Shown here: in pieces, positions 1 through 6,903 of the stretch | Layout: the number at the start of each line of letters is the position of its first letter | Position numbering within the stretch: the stretch's first letter is position 1 | Origin: Porphyrobacter sp. | GTDB taxonomy: Bacteria > Pseudomonadota > Alphaproteobacteria > Sphingomonadales > Sphingomonadaceae | NCBI GenBank assembly: GCA_017744315.1 | Contig: JAGIBN010000002.1 | Span: 124,001-188,000 of the forward strand | Direction of reading: 5' to 3' | DNA: 64,000 nucleotides | Translations under genes and position numbers: made by a program | Notes under the pieces: model-generated | Seen by the model: only the letters and a program-made list of their open reading frames with translations | What the model was told of the DNA's origin: nothing | Database searches by the model: none

Positions 1-1
1 C

Positions 2-1468
2 GAGATCGAACAGGTCGATGGCAGCGCGCCTGACCGCATCGTCCTCGAAGCCAATGTCCAGGAGCAGGCGACCGGCGAACTCTCGCTTTCGGCGGGTTTC
101 TCCAGCCTCGAGAGCTTCGTGTTCCAGGGCTCGATCCGCCAGAACAACTTCCGCGGTCGCGGCCAGACCGTGGGTCTGCAGCTCAACTACTCACGATATT
201 CGCAGGCGTTCAACGTCAGCTTCACCGAGCCTTACGTGTTCGACAAGAACATCTCGGCCGGCGCCGATATCTACCGGCGTGACTACAACAACGCCTATTA
301 CAAGGACACGACGGCAACCTACGAATCCTCGACTACGGGTTTCCAGGGCCGCCTGGGCATTCCGCTGACGGAGACCGTCTCGGCACTGGCCCGCTACACC
401 TTGAACTTCGAAGACGTAACGATCGACGAGAACCAGTACTACTCGGACCTCGACGGCGACGGCGTGCGGACTTGCGATCCTATCCTCGCTGGACGCTACC
501 TTTGCGACGCCCTCGGCAAGCGTACCAGTTCGATCCTGGGACTTTCGGTTGTCCAAAACACCCTGGACAATGGGGCGCGTCCGACGCGTGGTCAGCGGGC
601 GATTGCCAGTGTCGACCTCGCCGGTCTGGGCGGTGACACCTACTATGTTCGCGGTCGCGCGGAAGCGAAGCGGTTCTGGCAGCTCCGCCCAGGGTTCATC
701 TTCTCGCTCGGGGCGGAAGTCGGCTATATCCACGGGCTGAAGGACAGGGGGCCGGAAACGGACGATGTCCAGCTCACTGACCGGTTCTTCCTTGGCGAGC
801 CTGACATCCGCGGTTTCGATATTCGCGGTGTTGGCCCTCGTGTCATACGCCAGTTCTACCAAACCGACTCCACTGGGAACGTCGTTGTTGACGCAAACGG
901 TGATGGGGTTCTGTTGCCGTACGACAAGGACAACACGCAGAACGACGCGCTTGGTGGCCACGCTTACTACCTGGGCAGGGCCGAACTCGAGATCCCGCTG
1001 GGCTCGGGCGCCCGCGAGATGGGTATTCGCCCGTCGATCTTTGCAGACGTTGGCTCGGTCTTCGGCGTCAAGACACCGGTACTCATCGACACGTTCCCGG
1101 ACGGCAGCTTCTATCCCTCGCGCAATGCCGCGGGTGAACCTCTGTACACGCAGATCAACGACTCTACGTTGAATTCGAGCGGAGTTTGTACTGGTACCGC
1201 GGTAATTGTGACCAGTCCTACCAACTCAAATCCGGGCTGCTTGCCCTCAAGCAATGGCCAGGCCAACAACGTCCCCATCGGCACGACTTATCCCGCCTTC
1301 AAGGAAACGTTCCTCGGCAACTCCGCGATGCCTCGCCTTTCGGTCGGTATCGGCGTAAACTGGAATTCGCCCTTCGGACCTTTCCGTATCGACTTCGCCT
1401 ATCCCATCCTCAAACAGGAAGGCGACGACACCAAGAAGTTCTCCTTCAACGTAGGGACCCAATTCTAA
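2..1468 (+). CDS. bamA: Outer membrane assembly factor BamA, C-terminal part (5' truncated by window edge)
   Basis: BamA is the central beta-barrel of the BAM complex, which inserts outer-membrane proteins. The frame is open from the window edge and ends at 1468. The first visible residues are the end of the last POTRA domain, followed by the family's EQxTGELSLxAGFSS transition into the barrel. The rest is a beta-rich Omp85 barrel with the conserved RGF-type segment (DIRGFDIRG, around base 810) that lies in the barrel lumen, and it ends in the expected C-terminal aromatic residue (GTQF). The stop codon overlaps the skp start by one base, so the two are probably translationally coupled. The N-terminal signal peptide and POTRA 1-4 lie outside the window. 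Confidence 0.95.
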   Translation, partial: EIEQVDGSAPDRIVLEANVQEQATGELSLSAGFSSLESFVFQGSIRQNNFRGRGQTVGLQLNYSRYSQAFNVSFTEPYVFDKNISAGADIYRRDYNNAYYKDTTATYESSTTGFQGRLGIPLTETVSALARYTLNFEDVTIDENQYYSDLDGDGVRTCDPILAGRYLCDALGKRTSSILGLSVVQNTLDNGARPTRGQRAIASVDLAGLGGDTYYVRGRAEAKRFWQLRPGFIFSLGAEVGYIHGLKDRGPETDDVQLTDRFFLGEPDIRGFDIRGVGPRVIRQFYQTDSTGNVVVDANGDGVLLPYDKDNTQNDALGGHAYYLGRAELEIPLGSGAREMGIRPSIFADVGSVFGVKTPVLIDTFPDGSFYPSRNAAGEPLYTQINDSTLNSSGVCTGTAVIVTSPTNSNPGCLPSSNGQANNVPIGTTYPAFKETFLGNSAMPRLSVGIGVNWNSPFGPFRIDFAYPILKQEGDDTKKFSFNVGTQF

Positions 1469-2145
1469 TGAAGAACCAACTTATTGCGACTGCCGCGTTG
1501 GCTCTGGCCGTCGTAGCGAGCCCAGCTTCAGCGCAGGTCAACGGCATCGCCGTGGCCGAGCCGGCGATTGCAATCGCTGCTTCGCAGGCTCTGCAAACCG
1601 CGTTCGGACAGATCGCTACGACCTACCAGGCGCAGCGTACGCAGCTTGAGCAGCTCCAGGTGCAGCGTCAGACGGCCCTGAAGCAGTTCGACACCAACAA
1701 CGACGGCCAGCTCAGCGAAGCCGAGCAGACCGCGGCGCAGAGCAACTCCGCCGCCCGGACCCAGCTCGAAGGTCTCGACCAGCAGATCAATCAGGTCCAG
1801 GCGCCGATCACCCAGGCTCGTGTCTATGCTCTCGAGCAGGTGGCGCAGCAGTTCGGCCCAGCGGTTCAGCAGGTCGTGACCCAGCACAGCCTCCAGCTGA
1901 TCCTTTCGCCCGGTCAGGCCGTCTACGCCAGCCAGGCTGCGGACGTGACCGACGATATCGCCACTGCGCTCAACACGCTGGTCCCGACGGTGTCGACCAC
2001 CGCGCCGGCAGGCTGGCGCCCGCAGCAGCAGACCATCTCGCTGTACCAGGAAGTGCAGCAGGTTCTGGTGCAGGCGGCGATGGCTCAGCAGGCTCAGCAG
2101 CAGCAGGCCGCTCAGCCGCAGGCTGCGCAGCCGCAGGGCCGCTAA
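1468..2145 (+). CDS. skp: OmpH/Skp-family periplasmic chaperone with an embedded EF-hand-like loop
   Basis: Skp/OmpH is a periplasmic holdase that carries unfolded outer-membrane proteins to BamA. The ATG at 1468 overlaps the bamA stop and gives a clean Sec signal peptide (MKNQLIATAALALAVVASPASA). The mature protein (225 aa precursor) is Gln/Ala-rich and helical, as expected for the coiled-coil arms, and ends in a QAAQPQ-rich tail. Residues 75-86, DTNNDGQLSEAE, match a 12-residue EF-hand loop exactly (D, N, D, G, hydrophobic, E at positions 1, 3, 5, 6, 8, 12). They lie in what should be the arm. That loop is unusual compared with enterobacterial Skp. A longer frame opens upstream at 1186 but lies inside bamA and is rejected. 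Confidence 0.85.
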   Translation: MKNQLIATAALALAVVASPASAQVNGIAVAEPAIAIAASQALQTAFGQIATTYQAQRTQLEQLQVQRQTALKQFDTNNDGQLSEAEQTAAQSNSAARTQLEGLDQQINQVQAPITQARVYALEQVAQQFGPAVQQVVTQHSLQLILSPGQAVYASQAADVTDDIATALNTLVPTVSTTAPAGWRPQQQTISLYQEVQQVLVQAAMAQQAQQQQAAQPQAAQPQGR

Positions 2146-2165
2146 GCAGGTAATTGGGGCAGGGC

Positions 2166-2645
2166 ATGACAGAGGCAAATACGGCCGTGGATGAGCACGC
2201 TTACGACATCGTGCAGATCCTCAATGCCCTGCCGCACCGCTATCCGTTGCTGCTCGTCGATCGGGTCAAGAGCCTGAAGATCGACGAGGAGATTCATGCG
2301 GTAAAGGCGGTCAGCTTCAACGAGCAGTTCTTCCAGGGCCACTTCCCTGACCGGCCGATCATGCCGGGCGTGCTGCAGATCGAAGCGTTGGCGCAAGCGG
2401 CGGCGATCCTGGCGATCGAAACGCTCCAGCTCGCCGGTTCGGGCAAGCTGGTCTACTTCATGGCCATCGAGGAAGCGAAGTTCCGCGCTCCGGTGGAACC
2501 GGGCTGCCTGCTCGATCTCAACGTCGGTTTCGTCCAGAAGCGCGCGCGCGTGTGCAAGTTCTGGGGCAAGGCCAGCGTCGAGGGCAAGGTGACCTGCGAA
2601 GTGCAGTTCACCGCGATGGTCGCCGATCCGCCCAGCTCGACCTGA
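2166..2645 (+). CDS. fabZ: 3-hydroxyacyl-[acyl-carrier-protein] dehydratase FabZ
   Basis: FabZ dehydrates 3-hydroxyacyl-ACP to trans-2-enoyl-ACP in type II fatty acid synthesis in the cytosol. The 159-aa protein has the hot-dog-fold signature [12 protein letters not shown] with the catalytic His59, followed by Glu73 (QIEALAQAA). A TTG at 2154 is in frame, but the ATG at 2166 has a GGGGCAGGG ribosome site at proper distance and is preferred. It follows skp by 20 bases and belongs to the bamA-skp-fabZ run. lpxD, which separates skp and fabZ in many proteobacteria, is absent here. Acyl carrier protein and FabF are encoded near 30 kb. Confidence 0.95.
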   Translation: MTEANTAVDEHAYDIVQILNALPHRYPLLLVDRVKSLKIDEEIHAVKAVSFNEQFFQGHFPDRPIMPGVLQIEALAQAAAILAIETLQLAGSGKLVYFMAIEEAKFRAPVEPGCLLDLNVGFVQKRARVCKFWGKASVEGKVTCEVQFTAMVADPPSST

Positions 2646-2678
2646 TAACGGGCTCAGCCTGAGCAGGTTGCAATTACT

Positions 2679-2736
2679 CGCGCCCATCTGTAAGGGCGCG
2701 CCTTTCCCGAAATTGCCTGGCCGGTCGGAACCGGCC
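2679..2736 (+). promoter_or_regulatory. rpmE 5' leader with two stable hairpins
   Basis: Between fabZ and rpmE there are two perfect 7-bp stems. CGCGCCC (2679-2685) pairs with GGGCGCG (2694-2700) across an 8-base loop, and the second strand is followed by CCTTTCCC. GGCCGGT (2719-2725) pairs with ACCGGCC (2730-2736) across a CGGA tetraloop. The second stem ends 22 bases before the rpmE ATG. The first could be a weak terminator for fabZ. Together they could form a ribosomal-protein leader that L31 binds. This is inferred from folding by eye only. Confidence 0.4.
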
Positions 2737-2758
2737 AAACGCGCGAAGGACTAATGCG

Positions 2759-2986
2759 ATGAAGGCCGATACCCATCCCGATTACCACATGATCAAGGTG
2801 CAGATGACCGACGGCACCGTGTTCGAAACGCGCTCCACCTGGGGCAACGAAGGCGACACGCTGCACCTCGACATCGACCCGACCAGCCACCCGGCTTGGA
2901 CCGGCGGCACGCGCCAGGTCGACCAGGGCGGTCGCGTTGCGCAGTTCAACAAGCGCTTCGGTGGCCTCACGCTCAAGAAGAACTGA
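2759..2986 (+). CDS. rpmE: 50S ribosomal protein L31 (zinc-free type)
   Basis: L31 bridges the large subunit and the 30S head. The 75-aa product begins [10 protein letters not shown] and contains the L31 core ([24 protein letters not shown]) and the terminal FNKRFGG segment. It contains no cysteine at all, so it is the C-minus form that does not bind zinc. A Rho-independent terminator lies just downstream. An rpmE next to fabZ is a common sphingomonad arrangement. No zinc-dependent second copy is seen in the window. Confidence 0.95.
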   Translation: MKADTHPDYHMIKVQMTDGTVFETRSTWGNEGDTLHLDIDPTSHPAWTGGTRQVDQGGRVAQFNKRFGGLTLKKN

Positions 2987-3011
2987 GCGAAGCCTCGAAA
3001 CCGAGACAGAG

Positions 3012-3041
3012 AAGGGCGGTCCCGCGGGGCCGCCCTTTTCC
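3012..3041 (+). terminator. Rho-independent terminator after rpmE
   Basis: AAGGGCGG (3012-3019) pairs with CCGCCCTT (3030-3037) over a 10-base GC-rich loop, followed directly by more T residues (CCCTTTTCCGTTTC). It lies 26 bases after the rpmE stop and ends the bamA-skp-fabZ-rpmE run. Confidence 0.85.
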
Positions 3042-3060
3042 GTTTCACGCCGAAAGCGAG

Positions 3061-3477
3061 CTAGTCCGCGGAAGGCTCGAACTTCAGCCGACCCGCGAGC
3101 CGAGCCTTGCCTGTATCGCGCACGTGATGCCGCCCATCGACCACCGCCACGTCCGGAAAGTCATGGTACGGATTGAGGCCGATGCACGCGACGTTGACGC
3201 CGTAAGTGTCGGGATCCGACCGGCGCTGATGGAAAGTGTAGGTCCCGCAGCTCGAACAGAAGTAGTGCTTCGCCACACCGGTATTGAACTGATAGCAGCT
3301 CAGCCGATCCTCACCCTCGAGAATGGTCAGGCCGCTCAGCGGCGTCCCCACGGTCACCGCGCCCTTGATTGAGCAAATCGAGCAATCGCAGCGCGCCCCG
3401 CGAAGGGGCTCCTCGACCAAGGCCGTGAACTTCACCGCGCCGCAATGGCACGATCCCGATCGCTGCACGCTCACCAT
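3061..3477 (-). CDS. GFA / CENP-V-domain zinc protein
   Basis: This 138-aa protein belongs to the family named after glutathione-dependent formaldehyde-activating enzyme. It has the family's zinc sites: GSCHCG (Cys10, Cys12), CDCSIC (Cys30, Cys32, Cys35) and CSSCG (Cys74, Cys77). Most single-domain members have no proven function, so a formaldehyde role should not be assumed. The ATG lies inside the last codons of the upstream oxygenase gene (7-base overlap), so the two are read as one transcript. Confidence 0.8.
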   Translation of the reverse strand: MVSVQRSGSCHCGAVKFTALVEEPLRGARCDCSICSIKGAVTVGTPLSGLTILEGEDRLSCYQFNTGVAKHYFCSSCGTYTFHQRRSDPDTYGVNVACIGLNPYHDFPDVAVVDGRHHVRDTGKARLAGRLKFEPSAD

Positions 3478-4106
3478 CCCCAGGGCCTTTCACGGTACCA
3501 CTTGGTAATCACATACTTCACGCCCTTGCGCACCTTCATCCCGTGATGGAGCGTCGCCGGGTTCAGGCTGCCGTCGGGGCGATGATTGTTCCAGCACAGC
3601 AGCTTGCCTTCCTGCGGCCGGAAGATCTTGTCGATCACCTTGAAACGCGTCGCGCCGCCGGCCTCGACATCGTTGAGGTAGATCATGAAGGTCCAGGTCC
3701 GCTGTCCGGCGACCGAGCAGTACTTCTCGAAGTCCTGCCCAGTAGGCTCGAAGTAGTCGGTGTGATTCTTGAACTCCTGGCCGACCTCGTAGCGCTGACC
3801 CTGCACGGGCTCGCCATAAGCCGCGTCGATCCCGTTCAAGGCAAAGAGCAGGGCCTCGAGATCCTGCACCGCGGGCTCTTCCGGGCTGAGGTCACAGGTT
3901 TCGCTGGTGCGGAAGTAGTGGTCGCCATTGGCGTCGGCGATAGTGGAGGGCCGGCGGTCCTTGTCGATCAGCGCGATCAGGCGGGCGCACAACTCGGGCG
4001 GCAGGAAGTCCGGTACATCGTAGACCTCGGCCCGCGGAGTGGGAACGCGTCGCAAGCCCGGCCGGGCAGTCAGACGGTCGGCAGTGGTCTCTCCAGGATT
4101 CGCCAT
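3471..4106 (-). CDS. 2OG-Fe(II) oxygenase, prolyl 4-hydroxylase alpha-subunit-like
   Basis: The 211-aa protein matches the P4Hc domain. The iron ligands are His115-x-Asp117 (NHTDYF) and the distal His187, and Lys197 is placed to bind the 2-oxoglutarate carboxylate (HHGMKVRKGVK, then ITKW). Such enzymes hydroxylate protein side chains or small molecules using O2 and 2-oxoglutarate. The substrate cannot be read from sequence. There is no signal peptide, so it is cytosolic. The gene overlaps the downstream GFA gene by 7 bases. Confidence 0.85.
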   Translation of the reverse strand: MANPGETTADRLTARPGLRRVPTPRAEVYDVPDFLPPELCARLIALIDKDRRPSTIADANGDHYFRTSETCDLSPEEPAVQDLEALLFALNGIDAAYGEPVQGQRYEVGQEFKNHTDYFEPTGQDFEKYCSVAGQRTWTFMIYLNDVEAGGATRFKVIDKIFRPQEGKLLCWNNHRPDGSLNPATLHHGMKVRKGVKYVITKWYRERPWGW

Positions 4107-4287
4107 TGGCCTGAGATAGACGGCGAGGCTCGGGTAAGAAAGTTGCGTTCACCTTCGTCAGACGAAGTTTTCACTTTGCTTGGCAGGTGACCTGTGCAAC
4201 AGGCTCGCGCCCGCGCCGATCTGGCTTGACCGGATGGTGCGACTGCCTGAGAGCCACCGCGACACAGCGCAAGGTGGCAAAGGCTGT

Positions 4288-4365
4288 GGCGATTGTAGCT
4301 CAGTTGGTTAGAGCGCCGGTTTGTGGTACCGGAGGTCGCGGGTTCAAACCCCGTCAATCGCCCCA
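4288..4365 (+). tRNA. tRNA-His (GTG anticodon)
   Basis: A full cloverleaf is visible. The encoded G-1 at 4288 opposes C73, which is the identity pair of tRNA-His. The acceptor stem is GCGATTG/CAATCGC, and the D arm is GCTC...GAGC. The anticodon stem CCGGT/ACCGG closes the loop TTGTGGT, with the GTG anticodon at 4323-4325. The T arm contains GGTTCAAACC, and CCA is encoded at 4363-4365. The next gene starts 51 bases downstream. Confidence 0.97.
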
Positions 4366-4416
4366 CTCCCTTCCCTGTCGCAGCGCGTTCGCACTTTAAT
4401 TTGCGAGGCCTTTTGC

Positions 4417-5481
4417 ATGGCGGCTTTCTGGACCGAAGCGGACTGGGACGATCACGAACTCGTCCAGTTGGTACACGACAAGGCCTCTGGCCTGACAGCG
4501 ATCATCGCTCTCCATTCCACTCATCTCGGCCCCGGTGCCGGAGGCACGCGCTTCTGGCATTACGCCGATCCGCAAGGCGCGATGCGCGACGCGCTGCGCC
4601 TGTCGCGGGGGATGAGCTACAAAAACGCCATGGCCGGCCTGCCGATGGGCGGGGGCAAGGCAGTGGTGCTGCTCGACAAGGATCGGACCAAGACGCCCGA
4701 GATGCTGGCCGCGTTCGGCGATGCGGTGGATGCCTTCGGCGGACGTTACGTGACAGCAGAAGATGTCGGCGCAAGCGAAGCCGACATGGTCGCGATTTCG
4801 AAGCGGACACCGCACGTTTGCGGCTTGCCCGCTGGCGAAGGCCAACTCGGTGGTGACCCCGGACCGTTTACGGCCATAGGCATCTTCCTCGGCATCAAGG
4901 CGGCCGTGGCGCACAAGCTCCGGCGCGATGACCTCGACGGCGTGCACGTGGCCCTGCAAGGCTGCGGAAGTGTCGGAGGCGGGGTGGCCCGGCTGCTGGC
5001 AACGGAAGGCGCACGCCTGACGCTGGCCGACATCACGCCTGGCCGAGCAGCGGCGCTGGCGGCGGAACTCGGCGCGACAGCAGTGGCTGCGGACGAGATC
5101 ATGGGGACCTCGTGCGATGTGTTCAGCCCCAACGCCCTCGGGGCGATTCTCGATGAAGAGGGAATCGCCCGGCTCGACTGCCCGATCGTGGCGGGCGGAG
5201 CGAACAACCAGCTGGCCCGTCGTGAGCACGGCGCCCTGCTGGCGGAACGCGGAATTCTCTACGCCCCGGACTATGTCATCAACGCTGGCGGCATCATCAA
5301 CGTGAGCCTCGAGTACTTGTGCCGCCAGCATGGCGAGCCCTGCGACCTGAACGAGGTCCAGGCGCGCATCGCGCAGATACCGGAACGCCTCGAAGCGATC
5401 TGGCGTGAGAGCGATGAGAGCGGTTTGTCCTCGGACGTCGTGGCTGATCGGATGGCGCAGCGGCTGATCGGGCGGGGCTGA
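4417..5481 (+). CDS. Glu/Leu/Phe/Val dehydrogenase (leucine dehydrogenase-like)
   Basis: This NAD-dependent amino-acid dehydrogenase reversibly deaminates a hydrophobic amino acid to its 2-oxo acid. The 354-aa product has the substrate-site lysine Lys69 (GMSYKNAMAGL), the catalytic Lys81 (LPMGGGKAVV), and a Rossmann motif QGCGSVGGGVA. Its length and GGTRFW motif fit leucine or phenylalanine dehydrogenases better than the longer glutamate dehydrogenases. The start at 4417 is preferred because the upstream in-frame extension runs through the tRNA-His gene. The exact substrate is not settled. Confidence 0.88.
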   Translation: MAAFWTEADWDDHELVQLVHDKASGLTAIIALHSTHLGPGAGGTRFWHYADPQGAMRDALRLSRGMSYKNAMAGLPMGGGKAVVLLDKDRTKTPEMLAAFGDAVDAFGGRYVTAEDVGASEADMVAISKRTPHVCGLPAGEGQLGGDPGPFTAIGIFLGIKAAVAHKLRRDDLDGVHVALQGCGSVGGGVARLLATEGARLTLADITPGRAAALAAELGATAVAADEIMGTSCDVFSPNALGAILDEEGIARLDCPIVAGGANNQLARREHGALLAERGILYAPDYVINAGGIINVSLEYLCRQHGEPCDLNEVQARIAQIPERLEAIWRESDESGLSSDVVADRMAQRLIGRG

Positions 5482-5494
5482 GCCCGTCGAAGGC
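5474..5494. repeat. REP-like palindromic repeat overlapping the dehydrogenase stop
   Basis: GGGGCTGAGCCCGTCGAAGGC resembles the complement of the element at 30267-30290, and a shorter relative lies near 2650-2665 (GGGCTCAGCCTGAGC). The shared core is GGCTCAGCC next to TCGA. Elements of this kind are scattered between genes in many sphingomonad genomes. The stop codon of the dehydrogenase lies inside it. Confidence 0.45.
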
Positions 5495-5588
5495 GCGCTC
5501 CGAATTACCCTTTCGTTGATTTTGTCCGAAACGCCGCGTGTCGCCCCTTGCTCGCGGAACCCCGACCTGCCAAAGCCGCGCGCGGACC

Positions 5589-6308
5589 ATGCACGGCTTC
5601 GCTAATCCTGCCCGCTTCCTGCGGATCGCCCGCTGGCTGACTCCAGCTTTGCTGTTGGCCGGCCTCGCGTTGACTGCGGGCGCGCTGACCTGGGGCCTCT
5701 TCGCCGCACCGGCGGAGCGCCTGCAGGGCGATACGGTTCGCATCGTTTTCATCCACGTGCCATCGGCCTGGCTCGGCATGGGCGGCTGGACGGCCATTGC
5801 CATCGCCAGCCTTGTGGAGCTGGTCTGGCGCCATCCGCTGGCGGCGATCGCCGCCCGGGCGACCGCGGTCCCTGGCGCGGTATTCGCGGCCATATGTCTC
5901 GCAAGCGGCTCTATCTGGGGACGCCCGGCCTGGGGCACCTGGTGGGTCTGGGACGGACGCCTGACGAGCATGCTGGTGCTGCTGTTTCTTTATCTCGGCT
6001 ATATCGCGCTCGCGCAGGCATCTGACAGGGAAGGGGCCTCAAGCCGCATCGTCGCGATCTTCGGCCTCGTCGGCGCGGTGAACATTCCGATCATCCACTT
6101 CTCGGTCCTGTGGTGGAACTCGCTCCACCAGCCGCCGAGCTTGACCACTGGCGGTTCCGCCATGGCCGCGGAGTTCCTTATTCCGCTCGCCGTGGCGACC
6201 TTGGGGTTCTCGTTCATCTTCGGCGGGGTAGTGCTCGCGCGGATGCGGGCGATCCTGGCCGACGTCCAGGCAGAAGCGCGGCTGCGTCGGCGCGCGCTGG
6301 AGGATTGA
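5589..6308 (+). CDS. ccmC: Heme export/handling membrane protein CcmC
   Basis: CcmC binds heme on the periplasmic face of the inner membrane and loads it onto CcmE during system I cytochrome c maturation. The product of about 239 aa is strongly hydrophobic, with some six membrane segments. It has the tryptophan-rich WWVWDGRL heme-handling signature plus flanking histidines (FIHVPSAW, HFSVLWW). A frame opens 17 codons earlier, but MHGFANPARF at 5589 is the more natural start. It begins the ccmC-D-E-F-G-H-I run, whose genes all overlap. Confidence 0.93.
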   Translation: MHGFANPARFLRIARWLTPALLLAGLALTAGALTWGLFAAPAERLQGDTVRIVFIHVPSAWLGMGGWTAIAIASLVELVWRHPLAAIAARATAVPGAVFAAICLASGSIWGRPAWGTWWVWDGRLTSMLVLLFLYLGYIALAQASDREGASSRIVAIFGLVGAVNIPIIHFSVLWWNSLHQPPSLTTGGSAMAAEFLIPLAVATLGFSFIFGGVVLARMRAILADVQAEARLRRRALED

Positions 6309-6448
6309 TGCGCGAAGCACTCGACCATTGGGATTTCGTGATTGCCGCCTATGCCGTGGGTGTCCTGGGCACCCTGGCTCTGGTCGCGTGGAGCTGGCTC
6401 TCCATGCGCGCGGCCGAGCGTCGGCGCGATAAGGCTCGCGGTCGATGA
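6308..6448 (+). CDS. ccmD: Heme exporter protein CcmD
   Basis: A 46-aa single-span membrane protein (MREALDHWDFVIAAYAVG...) with a positively charged C-terminal tail, typical of CcmD. CcmD helps release holo-CcmE from the CcmABC complex. The ATG shares a base with the ccmC stop (TGATG) and the 3' end overlaps ccmE by four bases. It is too short for many gene callers, but position and topology make the call firm. Confidence 0.88.
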   Translation: MREALDHWDFVIAAYAVGVLGTLALVAWSWLSMRAAERRRDKARGR

Positions 6449-6903
6449 CAAGCGCGATCAAGCCCAAACATCAGCGACTGGTGCTGATCCTGGTGGCGGT
6501 TGCCGCGCTGATCGGCGCTGCGCTGCTCGCCGCCTGGGCGCTGCGTAACCAGGCGAGCTATTTCTACGTGCCGAGCGATATGGCCGCCAATCCGCCACAG
6601 GCGGGCCAAGCCGTGCGTCTGGGTGGAATGGTCGAGGCGGGTTCGCTCAAGACGCTGGCCGATGGTGTGACGATCAATTTCGTCGTCGGTGACGGAACGG
6701 CGCGCATTCCCGTGGTCTTTTCGGGCATCGTGCCCGACCTGTTCGTAGAGGGGTCCGGCGTGGTCGCCGAAGGCTCGCTGCAGCCCGACGGCACATTCAA
6801 GGCGGACAACCTGCTCGCCAAGCATGACGAGAACTACATGCCGCGCGAACTCGAAGATATGTCCGCCGCGCAGAAGCGCGAAGCGGTCGCGGAAACCCAA
6901 TGA
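6445..6903 (+). CDS. ccmE: Cytochrome c maturation heme chaperone CcmE
   Basis: CcmE is a membrane-anchored periplasmic heme chaperone that binds heme covalently through a histidine. The 152-aa product has an N-terminal anchor (about residues 11-31), an OB-fold domain and the motif HDENY with His127 as the heme attachment residue. The start overlaps ccmD and the stop overlaps ccmF by four bases. Confidence 0.96.
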   Translation: MTSAIKPKHQRLVLILVAVAALIGAALLAAWALRNQASYFYVPSDMAANPPQAGQAVRLGGMVEAGSLKTLADGVTINFVVGDGTARIPVVFSGIVPDLFVEGSGVVAEGSLQPDGTFKADNLLAKHDENYMPRELEDMSAAQKREAVAETQ

